64,000 nt of DNA, from assembly GCF_904849725.1 (NCBI RefSeq), contig NC_058524.1:493584263-493648262 (forward strand). Direction: 5' to 3'. The position numbers and the translations under genes were made by a program. Shown one piece after another: positions 11,151 to 22,526 of this stretch. The notes beneath the pieces were generated by a model. The model made no database searches. It was not told the origin of the DNA and saw only the letters and a program-made list of their open reading frames with translations. Source of the stretch: Hordeum vulgare subsp. vulgare. Its lineage: Eukaryota > Streptophyta > Magnoliopsida > Poales > Poaceae. The first letter of the stretch is position 1, and each line of letters opens with the position of its first letter.

Positions 11151-12240
11151 TGTGACAACCCAATTGCACCGCCTACCCCTTTCGGTAATATTTCTTTGTA
11201 CGACCCTTCCTGTGTTGGATTGGCATAGGAGTTCAAGTTTGGCTTCACCACTTGCGCATCATGGCATCATGCATGGCATCATGTCAACTGTGTTCTTTGT
11301 CTGTGTTGCTTGTTGCTCCTTGTTGTTGGAGTGTTAGTGCCTTGGGAGTGTGGCATTGTATTGATGGTGTGATGAGAGTGGGTGCAACAAGAGCCACTTC
11401 AAAACCCTTGTTGCACCATGGACATAAAACCCCTTCTCTCCTCTCTTAATTTATTTTTGTGGCTGCTTTATAGTTTCAGTTTTGACCCCAATAAAAATGT
11501 TCGTCTTCTTTTAAAAATCCTTTTATTAATTGTGCTTGGAAACACTCTCTTCTTAAGTTTTATTTTTCCTTTGTTTTGATTTTAAAACAGAGCCTCATTT
11601 TATATAAAGGAGCTTTATTTTATTCTTCAAAAGTTCCCATTTTATTTTTATAAATTGGTGCAAGAATTTAGAAGCCCAATTATATTTTTGTTTCCACCAA
11701 AACTATTTTCCTTTTAGCCCGTGTGAATTGATAAAGCGCTGTGATGTTTTATTTGGGAAAACCTTCACGCAGTGAGAGAGGGAGCACCATGCCCAGTTGT
11801 CGTGCAATCGGCGCAGGCCTGGCTGGCGACACCTTCTTCCTCCTTGTCTGCGTCAGCACTGTACGACCCCTCTGGCCACCATAGATTGTTTTCCTCCCTC
11901 GATCAGACGGCCCCGGGCTTGTGGTTCGAGCTATTTAGCAGCCCCGGCCTCTCTAAACCCTAACCCTCGCCGTACCCCTCCTCCTCTCCCTCCTAGCGCC
12001 GTCGGGGCGAGTTCCCAAGCTCCACCGCGCCATGGCCGGCAGTGGCAAGAGCCCGATGCGTGGTAATCCGGCGCCCTCTTCTTCCCCCTTCTGGATCAGG
12101 AGCTCGCGGGCGCCCATGGGGTTCCATTCCCGCGGGGAGAACCGCCAAGGACGACGGCCCCGACCTCCTTGGCGGTCGGTGCTTCTTCCTCTTCGGTGAG
12201 CTTTCTGCAGCACGTCATCATCGCACTGACGAGCCTCTCC
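11151..12240 (+). repeat. R1 3' LTR, piece 1
   Basis: Starts TGTGACAACCC, compatible with the LTR end GGTGTTACA seen at 9799. Positions 11972-12240 match the 5' LTR at 6607-6875. The first 821 bases have no partner in the window because R2 displaced them. A telo-box (AAACCCTAA, 11955-11963), a motif found in promoters of many plant housekeeping genes, lies upstream of the GC-rich leader-like part. Angela interrupts after 12240. Confidence 0.75.
12236..12240. repeat. Angela TSD, left copy
   Basis: TCTCC, repeated at 20812-20816. R1 sequence is continuous across the two copies when compared with the 5' LTR near 6870. Confidence 0.9.
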
Positions 12241-14029
12241 TGTTGGAAATATGCCCTAGAGACAATAATAAATTAGTTATTATTATATTTCTTAGCTCAT
12301 GATGATTGTTTATTATCCATGCTATAATTATATTGATTGGAAACACAATACTTGTGTGGATACATAGACAAAACACTGTCCCTAGTAAGCCTCTAGTTGA
12401 CTAGCTCGTTGATCAAAGATGGTCAAGGTTTCCTGGCCATAGGCAAGTGTTGTCACTTGATAACGGGATCACATCATTAGGAGAATCATGTGATGGACTA
12501 GACCCAAACTAATAGACGTAGCATGTTGATCGTGTCATTTTATTGCTACTGTTTTCTGCGTGTCAAGTATTTATTCCTATGACCATGAGATCATATAACT
12601 CACTGACACCGTTGGAATACTTTGTGTGTATCAAACGTCGCAACGTAACTGGGTGACTATAAAGATGCTCTACAGGTATCTCCGAAGGTGTTAGTTGAGT
12701 TAGTATGGATCAAGACTGGGATTTGTCACTCCGTGTGACGGAGAGGTATCTCGGGGCCCACTCAGTAATACAACATCACACACAAGCCTTGCAAGCAACG
12801 TGACTTAGTGTAAGTTGCGGGATCTTGTATTACGGAACGAGTAAAGAGACTTGCCGGTAAACGAGATTGAAATGGGTATGCGGATACTGACGATCGAATC
12901 TCGGGCAAGTAACATACCGAAGGACAAAGGGAATGACATACGGGATTATATGAATCCTTGGCACTGAGGTTCAAACGATAAGATCTTCGTAGAATATGTG
13001 GGATCCAATATGGGCATCCAGGTCCCGCTATTGGATATTGACCGAGGAGTCACTCGGGTCATGTCTACATAGTTCTCGAACCCGCAGGGTCTGCACACTT
13101 AAGGTTCGACGTTGTTTTATGCGTATTTGAGTTATATGGTTGGTTACCGAATGTTGTTCGGAGTCCCGGATGAGATCCAGGACGTCACGAGGAGCTCCGG
13201 AATGGTCCGGAGGTAAAGATTGATATATAGGAAGTCCTGTTTTGGTCACCGGAAAAGTTTCGGGCTCATCGGTAGTGTACCGGGAGTGCCGGGAGGGGTG
13301 CCGGGGACCATCGGGAGGGGTGTCACGCCCCAAGGGGTCTCATGGGCTATGGGAAGAGATAAACCAGCCCCTAGTGGGCTGGAATAAGTTCCCACTAAGG
13401 CCCATAAGGTTTGAGAAGGAAAAAACACAAGGTGGAAAGAGTTTCCAAGTGGGAAGGTGGAATCCTACTCCAAGTAGGATTGGAGTAGGACTCCTCCACC
13501 TCCAATTTCGGCCAAACCTTTAGGTTTTGAGGCTGCCTCCTCCCCTCCCTCCCACCTATATATATGGAGGTTTTAGGGCTGATTTGAGACGACTTTTCCA
13601 CGGCAGCCCGACCACATACCTCCACGGTTTTTCCTCTAGATCGCGTTTCTGCGGAGCTCGGGCGGAGCCCTGCTGAGACAAGGTCATCACCAACCTCCGG
13701 AGCGCCGTCATGCTGCCGGAGAACTCTTCTACCTCTCCGTCTCTCTTGCTGGATCAAGAAGGCCGAGATCATCGTCGAGCTGTACGTGTGCTGAACGCGG
13801 AGGTGCCGTCCATTCGGTACTAGATCGTGGGACTGATCGCGGGATTGTTCGCGGGGCGGATCGAGGGACGTGAGGACGTTCCACTACATCAACCGCGTTC
13901 ACTCACGCTTCTGCTATACGATCTACAAGGGTACGTAGATCACTCATCCCCTCTCGTAGATGGACATCACCATGATAGGTCTTCGTGCGCGTAGGAAATT
14001 TTTTGTTTCCCATGCGACGTTCCCCAACA
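12241..14029 (+). repeat. Angela 5' LTR
   Basis: 1789 bp. It contains a TATA box (TATATATAT, 13557-13565) in the position of the BARE promoter, followed by a transcribed leader region. Confidence 0.95.
13557..13565 (+). promoter_or_regulatory. TATA box, Angela 5' LTR
   Basis: TATATATAT following a CT-rich stretch. The copy in the 3' LTR is at 20339-20347. BARE/Angela LTRs are known to carry active TATA promoters in this part. Confidence 0.65.
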
Positions 14030-14030
14030 G

Positions 14031-14043
14031 TGGCATCATGAGC
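14031..14043 (+). promoter_or_regulatory. Angela primer-binding site, degenerate
   Basis: TGGCATCATGAGC one base after the LTR. Compared with the usual TGGTATCAGAGC it has one substitution and one inserted base. Confidence 0.75.
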
Positions 14044-17000
14044 TAGGTTCATGCGTAGATGTCTTCTCGAGTTGAACACAAAAGTTTTTGTGGGCGGTGA
14101 TGTGCGTTTTGCTGCCCTCCTTAGTCTTTTCTTGATTCCGCGGTATTGTTGGATTGAAGCGGCTTGGACCGACATTACTCGTACGCTTACGAGAGACTGG
14201 TTTCATCGCTACGAGTAACCCCGTTGCTCAAAGATGACTGGCAAGTGTCGGTTTCTCCAACTTTAGTTGAATCGGATTTGACCGAGGAGGTCCTTGGATG
14301 AGGTTAATTAGCAACTCATATATCTCCGTTGTGGTGTTTGCGTAAGTAAGATGCGATCCTACTAGATACCCATGGTCACCACGTAAAACATGCAACAACA
14401 AAATTAGAGGACGTCTAACTTGTTTTTGCAGGGTATGCTTGTGATGTGATATGGACAATGATGTGATGTGATATATTGGATGTATGAGATGATCATGTTG
14501 TAATAGATAATATCGACTTGCACGTCGATGGTACGGCAACCGGCAGGAGCCATAGGGTTGTCTTCATAACTAACGTTTGTGCTTGCAGATGCGTTTACTA
14601 TTTTGCTAGGACGTAGCTTTAGTAGTAATAGCATGAGTAGCACGACAACCCCGATGGCGACACGTTGATGGAGATCATGATGATGGAGATCATGGTGTGA
14701 CGCCGGTGACAAGAAGATCGTGTCGGTGCTTTGGTGATGGAGATCAAGAAGCACGTGATGATGGCCATATCATGTCACTTATAAATTGCATGTGATGTTA
14801 ATCCTTTTATGCACCTTATTTTGTTTAGAACGACGGTAGCATTATGAGGTGATCTCTCACTAAAATTTCAAGACGAAATTGTGTTCTCCCCGACTGTGCA
14901 CCGTTGCTACAGTTCGTCGTTTCAAGACACCACGTGATGATCGGGTGTGATAGACTCAACGTTCACATACAACGGGTGCAAAACAGTTGCGCACGCGGAA
15001 CACTCGGGTTAAGCTTGACGAGCCTAGCATGTGGAGACATGGCCTCGGAACACATGAGACCGAAAGGTCGAGCATGAATCGTATAGTTGATATGATTAGC
15101 ATAGAGATGCTTACCACTGAAACTATTCTCGACTCACGTGATGATCGGACTTGAGATAGTGGATTTGGATCATGTACCACTCAAATGACTAGAGAGATGT
15201 ACTTTTTGAGTGGGAGTTCTTAAGTAATATGATTAATTGAACTAATTGTCATGAACATAGTCTAATGGTCTTTGCGAATTACGATGTAGCTTGCGCTATA
15301 GCTCTACTGTTTTATATGTTCCTAGAGAAAATTTAGTTGAAAGTTGATAGTAGCAAACTTTGCAGACTGAGTCTGTAAAACCGAGGATTGTCCTCATTGC
15401 TGCACAGAAGGCTTATGTCCTTAATGCACCACTTGGTGTGCTGCACCTCGAGTGTCGTCTGTGGATGCTGTGAACATCCGACATACACGTTTCTGATGAC
15501 TACACGATAGTTCAGTACAAAAATACTTAATGGCTTAGAAGAAAGGCGCCGAAAACGTTGTAAAACTTCACGGAACATAAGTTATGTTCTAAAGAGATGA
15601 AATTGTGATTTCATGCTTGTGCCCTTGTTAAGAGGTACGAGACCTCCGACAAGATTCTTTGTCCACAAAGCACAGGAGAAAAGGCTCAATCGTTGAGCAT
15701 GTGCTCAGATTGTCTGAGTACGACAATCGCTTGAATCAAGTGGGAGGTAATCTTCCAGATGAGATAGTGATAGTTCTCCAAAGTCACTGCCACCAAGCTG
15801 TGAGAGCTTCGTGATGAACTATAACATATCAAGGATACATACAATGATCCTTGAGCGATTCGCGATGTTTGACACTGCGAAAGTAGAAATCAAGAAGGAG
15901 CATCAATAGTTGATGGTTTGTAAAACCATTAAGTTTCAAGAAAGGCAAGGGCTAGAAGGGATACTTCGTGAAACGGCAAAACAGTTGCTGCACTAATGAA
16001 GAGACCCAAGATTAAACCCAAACCCGAGACTAAGTGCTTCTATAATGAGGGGAACAATCACTAAGGCGGAGCAACTCAAGATAATTGGTAGATAAGAAGG
16101 CTGGCAAAAGTCAAAAGAAGTGTATTTGATATACATGCTGTTGATGTGTACTTTACTAGTACTCCTAGTAGCACGAGGGTATTGGATACCGGTTCGGTTG
16201 CTAAGTGATTAGTGACGCGAAATGAAAGCTACGGCATAAACGGAGACTAGCTAAAGGCGAGGTGACGATACGTGTTGGAAGTGTTTCCGAGATTGATATG
16301 ATCAAACGTCGCACGCTCCCTCTACCATCGGGATTGGTGTTAAACCTAAATAATTGTTATTTGGTGCTTGCGTTAAGCATGAACATGATTGGATTGTGTT
16401 TATTGCAATACGATTATTCATTTAAAGAGAATAATGGTTACTCTATTTTCTTGAATAATCACCTTCAATGGTTTATTGAATCTCGATCGTAGTGTTACAC
16501 ATGTTCATGATATTGGTGCCAAAAGATACGAGTTGATGATGATAGTACCACTTACTTCTGGCACTGCCGCTTGAGTCATGTTAGTATAAATTGCATGAAG
16601 AGGCTCCATGCTGATGGATCTTTGTACTCACCTGATTTCGAATCACTAGTGACATGCGAATCATACCACATGAGCAAGGCCTTGTTTTCATTGAGATGAA
16701 ATAAGATAGTAACTTTTTGGAAGTGATACATTTTGATGTATGCAGTCCAATGGGTGCTGAGGCACGCAGTGGATATCATTATGTTCTTACTTCACTGACG
16801 ATTTGAGTAGATACAGGAGTATTTACTTAATGAATCACAAGTCTAAAATGTTGAAAAGTTCAATTCCGTTTCAGAGTGAAGTTCGTCGTAACAAGAGGAT
16901 AAACTATCTACGATATGATCATGGAAATGAATATCTGAGTTACGAGTTTTGGTACACAGTTAAGACAATGTGGAAATTGTTTCGCAGTTCATGCCACCTG

Positions 17001-18990
17001 GAACATCATAGTGTGATGATGTGTCTGAACGTCATAGCCACGCACTATTTGGTATGGTGCATACTATGATGTCTCTTATCGAATTACCACTATCGTTTAT
17101 GGGTTATGCATTAGAGACAACCGCACTCACTTTAAATAGGGCACCGTGTATTTCCGTTGAGATGACACAGTATAGACTGAGGTTTAGAGAAATCTAAACT
17201 GTCATTTCTTGAAAGTTTGGGGCTTCGACACTTATGTGAAAAAGTTTCAGTCTGATAAGCTCGAACCCAAAGCGGATAAATGCATCTTCATAGGATATCC
17301 AAAACAGTTGGGTACATCTCCTATCTCAGATCCGAAAGAAAGTGTTTGTTTCTAGAAACGGATCCTTTCTCGAGGAAAGGTTTCTCTCGAAAGAATTGAG
17401 TGGGAGGGTAGTAGAACTTGATGAGGTTATTGAACCATCACTTCAACCGGTGTGTAGCAGGGCGCACGAAGTTGTTCCTGTGGCGCCTACACCAATTGAA
17501 GTGGAAGCTGATGATGGTGATCATGAAGCATCGGATCAAGTTACTACAAGCCTCGTAGGTTGACAAGGTCGCATACTACTACAGAGTGGTACGATAACCC
17601 TGTCTTGGAGGTCATGTTGTTGAGCAACAGTGAACCTATGAGTTATGGAGAAAGCGATGGTGGGCCCAGATTCCGACAAATGGCTGGAAGCCATGAAATC
17701 CGAGAGAGGATCCATGTATGAAAACAAAGTGTAGATTTTGAAAGAACTACTTGATGGTCATAAGACTATTGAGTAAAGATGGATCTTTGAAAGAAGACAG
17801 ACGATGATGGTGATAAGTCACTATTAAGAAAAGCTCGACTTGTCGCAAAGATGTTTTCGACAAGATCAAACAGTTGACTATGATGAGACTTTCTCACTCG
17901 TAGCGATGCTAAAGGTCTGTTAGAATTATGTTAGTTGTTGATGCATTATTTATGAAATATTGCACGTAGGATGTCAAAACATTGTTTTCTCGACGGTTTC
18001 CTTGAGAAAACATTGTATGTGATACAACCAGAAGGTTTTGTCGATCCTAAAGATACTAGCAAGTATGCAAGCTCCAGTGATCCTTCAATGCACTGGTGCA
18101 AGCATCTCGGAGTTGGAATATATACTTTGATGAGATGATCAAAGATTTTGGGTTTGTACAAGGTTTATGAGAAACTTGTATTTCCAAAGAAGTGAGTGGG
18201 AGCACTATAGAACTTCTGATAAGTATATGTGGTTGATATATTGTGGATCAGAAGTAATGTAGAATTTTTGTAAAACATACAAGGTTGTTTGAAAGGAGTT
18301 TTCAAAGGAATACCTGGATTGAGCTACTTGAACGTTGAGCATCAAAGATCTATGGAGATAGATCGAAAGCGCTTAATGGAAGTTTCAACAAAATGCATGC
18401 CTTGACAAGTTTTTGAAGGAGTTCAAAATAGATCAGCAAAGAAGGAGTTCTTGGTTGCGTTGTGAGGTGTGAATTTGAGTAAGACTCAAAACCCGACCCC
18501 GGCAGAATAAAGAGAATAGACGAAGGTCGTCTTCTATGCCTTAGCCGTGGAATCTGAAGTATGCCATGCTGGGTACCGCACCTGATGTGTGCCTTGACTC
18601 AAAGTCCGTTGAGAGGTACAAAGAGTGATCCATGATTGAATCACTAGCAGCGGTCAAAATTTATCCTTAGTAACTGATGGACTAAAGAATTTTTCTCGAT
18701 TATGGAGGTGGTTAAAGAGTTCGTCGTAAAGGGTTACGTCGATGCAAGCTTTGACACTAATCCGAATAACTATGAGTAGTGCAACGGATTCGTATAGTAG
18801 AGTAGATATTTGGAGTATTTCCAAATAGCGCATAGTAGCAGCATCTATAAGATGACATAAAGATTTGTAAAGAACACACGGATCTGAAAGTTTCAGAACC
18901 GTTGACTAAAACCTCTCTCACGAGCAAGACGTGATCAGACCCCATAACTATACGGGTGTTGGATTCGTTGGAATCACATGGTGATGTGAA
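14044..18990 (+). pseudogene. Angela gag-pol, heavily decayed
   Basis: No long frame survives, but short pieces of a Copia polyprotein are recognisable in the expected order. An integrase-core remnant lies at 16803-17069 (residues resembling FSRYGYIYLM and YLRSDRGGEYLS-type motifs), a linker remnant at 17342-17563, RT pieces around 17960-18200 (residues LYVIQPEGFVDPKD are intact), a KTQNPTPAE segment near 18480, and an RNase H piece KGYVDASFDTNPNN near 18728-18770. Stops and frameshifts separate all of them. The gag region (about 14100-15800) gives no frame I could trust. The decay is far greater than the LTR divergence. Confidence 0.8.
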
Positions 18991-19011
18991 CTAGATTATT
19001 GACTCTAGTGC

Positions 19012-19022
19012 AAGTGGGCGAC
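19012..19022 (+). promoter_or_regulatory. Angela polypurine tract
   Basis: AAGTGGGCGAC directly before the 3' LTR. The usual Angela tract reads AAGTGGGAGAC, so one purine has become C. Confidence 0.75.
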
Positions 19023-20811
19023 TGTTGGAAATATGCCCTAGAGGCAATAATAAATTAGTTATTATGATATTTCTTAGCTCATGATGATTGTTTATTATCC
19101 ATGCTATAATTATATTGATTGGAAACACAATACTTGTGTGGATACATAGACAAAACACTGTCCCTAGTAAGCCTCTAGTTGACTAGCTCGTTGATCAAAG
19201 ATGGTCAAGGTTTCCTGGCCATAGGCAAGTGTTGTCACTTGATAACGGGATCACATCATTAGGAGAATCATGTGATGGACTAGACCCAAACTAATAGACG
19301 TAGCATGTTGATCGTGTCATTTTATTGCTACTGTTTTCTGCGTGTCAAGTATTTATTCCTATGACCATGAGATCATATAACTCACTGACACCGGAGGAAT
19401 ACTTTGTGTGTATCAAACGTCGCAACGTAACTGGGTGACTATAAAGATGCTCTACAGGTATCTCCGAAGGTGTTAGTTGAGTTAGTATGGATCAAGACTG
19501 GGATTTGTCACTCCGTGTGACGGAGAGGTATCTCGGGGCCCACTCGGTAATACAACATCACACACAAGCCTTGCAAGCAACGTGACTTAGTGTAAGTTGC
19601 GGGATCTTGTATTACGGAACGAGTAAAGAGACTTGCCGGTAAACGAGATTGAAATAGGTATGCGGATACTGACGATCGAATATCGGGCAAGTAACATACC
19701 GAAGGACAAAGGGAATGACATACGGGATTATATGAATCCTTGGCACTGAGGTTCAAACGATAAGATCTTCGTAGAATATGTGGGATCCAATATGGGCATC
19801 CAGGTCCCGCTATTGGATATTGACCGAGGAGTCACTCGGGTCATGTCTACATAGTTCTCGAAACCGCAGGGTCTGCACACTTAAGGTTCGACATTGTTTT
19901 ATGCGTATTTGAGTTATATGGTTGGTTACCGAATGTTGTTCGGAGTCCCGGATGAGATCCAGGACGTCACGAGGAGCTCCGGAATGGTCCGGAGGTAAAG
20001 ATTGATATATAGGAAGTCCTGTTTTGGTCACCGGAAAAGTTTCGGGCTCATCGGTAGTGTACCGGGAGTGCCGGGAGGGGTGCCGGGGACCATCGGGAGG
20101 GGTGTCACGCCCCAAGGGGTCTCATGGGCTATGGGAAGAGATAAACCAGCCCCTAGTGGGCTGGAATAAGTTCCCACTAAGGCCCATAAGGTTTGAGAAG
20201 GAAAAAACACAAGGTGGAAAGAGTTTCCAAGTGGGAAGGTGGAATCCTACTCCAAGTAGGATTGGAGTAGGACTCCTCCACCTCCAATTTCGGCCAAACC
20301 TTTAGGTTTTGAGGCTGCCTCCTCCCCTCCCTCCCACCTATATATATGGAGGTTTTAGGGCTGATTTGAGACGACTTTTCCACGGCAGCCCGACCACATA
20401 CCTCCACGGTTTTTCCTCTAGATCGCGTTTCTGCGGAGCTCGGGCGGAGCCCTGCTGAGACAAGGTCATCACCAACCTCCGGAGCGCCGTCACGCTACCG
20501 GAGAACTCTTCTACCTCTCCGTCTCTCTTGCTGGATCAAGAAGGCCGAGATCATCGTCGAGCTGTACGTGTGCTGAACGCGGAGGTGCCGTCCATTCGGT
20601 ACTAGATCGTGGGACTGATCGCGGGATTGTTCGCGGGGCGGATCGAGGGACGTGAGGACGTTCCATTACATCAACCGCGTTCACTCACGCTTCTGCTGTA
20701 CGATCTACAAGGGTACGTAGATCACTCATCCCCTCTCGTAGATGGACATCACCATGATAGGTCTTCGTGCGCGTAGGAAATTTTTTGTTTCCCATGCGAC
20801 GTTCCCCAACA
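19023..20811 (+). repeat. Angela 3' LTR
   Basis: 1789 bp, the same length as the 5' LTR, with scattered substitutions only. Confidence 0.95.
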
Positions 20812-20907
20812 TCTCCATCTGCGAGCCCGCCTCTCTACACCCTGGGTGAGCACAACCCTGCTCTCCTCCGTTTTCCCCTCCGCTAGCGTCGTTTTTGCGC
20901 ATGTGCG
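20812..20907 (+). repeat. R1 3' LTR, piece 2 (starts with Angela TSD)
   Basis: Matches R1 5' LTR at about 6866-6961 (both contain CTACACCCTGGGTGAG). The first five bases are the Angela TSD TCTCC and the last five (GTGCG) are the left TSD of R3. Confidence 0.88.
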
Positions 20908-22526
20908 CGATTGTTCTGCTGTGTATCCCTTGCAACGGCGCCAGAAATAGTTGTGTTAACGGCACCAGGAATCCTTCAGCTACGGCTACGCCTTAAGGGA
21001 CTTCCTAGGCAAGTATGCCAAGGATTTCCCCCGTGGACTTGGAGCCTTGCGTTGGTGTTCCCTCGAAGCGGAAAGGGTGATGTAGCACAGCGATGGTAAG
21101 TATTTCCCTCAGTTTGAGAACCAAGGTATCAATCCGGCGGAAGAGTATCTCAAGATCCTACACAAACAAAAAAGCTTGCACCCAACGCTATGAAGGGGTT
21201 GTCAATCCCTTATAGATTTTTTGCCAAGTGAGAATTGAAAGCAACAAACTAACAAAGCAAAGTAAAAGCGGAGTTGTAAACGATGGATGTGAATAGACCC
21301 GGGGGCCGTAGTGTTTACTAGTGGCTTCTCTCATGAAAGAAAGTAGACGGTGGGTGAACAAATTACTGTCGAGCAATTGATAGAACTATGCAGAGTCGTG
21401 ACGATATCTATGCAATGATTATTTCTATAGGCATCACGTCCGAAACAAGTAGACTGATACTTTCTGCATCTACTACTATTACTCCACACGTCGACCACTA
21501 TCCAGCATGCATCTAGTGTATTAAGTCCATAAGAACAGAGTAACGCCTTAAGCAAGAGGACATGATGTAGAGGGATAATCTCAAACCAATGATAAAAACT
21601 CCATATTTTTACCCTTGATGGCAACTCCTTGATGTGTGCCTTGCTGCCCCTACCGTCACTGGGAAAGGTCACCACATGACAGAACCCAAAACCAAGCACT
21701 TCTCCCATTGCAAGAGTCATAGATCTAGTTGGCCAAACAAAACCCAAGACTCGGAGAGACTTACAAGGATATCAAATCATGCATATAAGAAATCAGCAAA
21801 GATTCAAATATATATCATAGATAATCTGATCACAAGTCCACAATTCATCGGATCTCGACAAACACACCGCCAAAGAAGATTACATCAGATAAATCTCCAT
21901 GAAGATCATGGAGAACTTTGTATTGAAGATCCAAGAGAGAGAAGAAGCCATCTAGCTACTAACTACGGACCCGTAGGTCTGAAGTGAACTACTCACGAGT
22001 CATTGGAGGGGCAACGATGATGATGAAGAAGCCCTCCACCTCCAAAGTCCCCTCCAGCAGGGCGCCGGGAAGGGTCTCGAGATGAGATCTTGCGGAAACA
22101 GAAGCTTGCGGCGGAGGAAAAGTATTTTCGAGGCACCCCTTATTTTTTGCGGAATATTTGGGAATATATAGGCGCAAGACCTAGGCTAGGGGGCGGCTAG
22201 GGAAGCCGCAAGCTTGCCCACCGCCGCCTCCCCCTGGTGGCGTGTTGGGAGCTTGTGGGCTCCCTGGGGCCCACCCGGCTTGGCCGAAAGGCTCCCTAGT
22301 CTTCGTTCGTTCGGGACAAATCATTTCGGTGTTTTTCTTCCATTTGGACTCCGTTCCAAAATCAGATCTGAAAAGAGTCAAAAACACGGAAAAACAGGAA
22401 CTGGCACTTGGCACTGAATTAATAAGTTAGTCCCAAAAAGATATAAAAAGATACATAAAACATACAAAGAAGGCAAGATAACAGCGTGAAACCATCAGAA
22501 ATTATAGATACGTTTGAGACGTATCA
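20908..22526 (-). repeat. R3 3' LTR
   Basis: Ends ...GACGTATCA at 22526. The left terminus reads CGATTG where the other copy has TGATTG. It contains a PBS-like stretch at 20927-20943 (GCAACGGCGCCA) close to the U5 terminus. Confidence 0.88.

Larger units (their letters stand above)
12241..20811 (+). mobile_element. Angela/BARE/WIS-type Copia retrotransposon, complete
   Basis: An 8571-bp element with two 1789-bp LTRs (12241-14029 and 19023-20811) and the TSD TCTCC at 12236-12240 and 20812-20816. The LTR begins TGTTGGAAATATGCCC and ends CCCCAACA, the standard Angela/BARE ends. The internal domain is 4993 bp, the normal size for the family, but no gag-pol frame survives. By eye I count about a dozen base differences between the LTRs (over 99% identity), so the insertion is recent compared with the other elements here. 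Confidence 0.95.

Noticed and set aside
20903..20910. R3 LTR starting at TGTTCTG instead of TGATTG
   Set aside because: The TSD comparison (GTGCG/GGGCG) and the TGAT...ATCA symmetry of R2 favour a start at 20908 with a T-to-C change in this copy.
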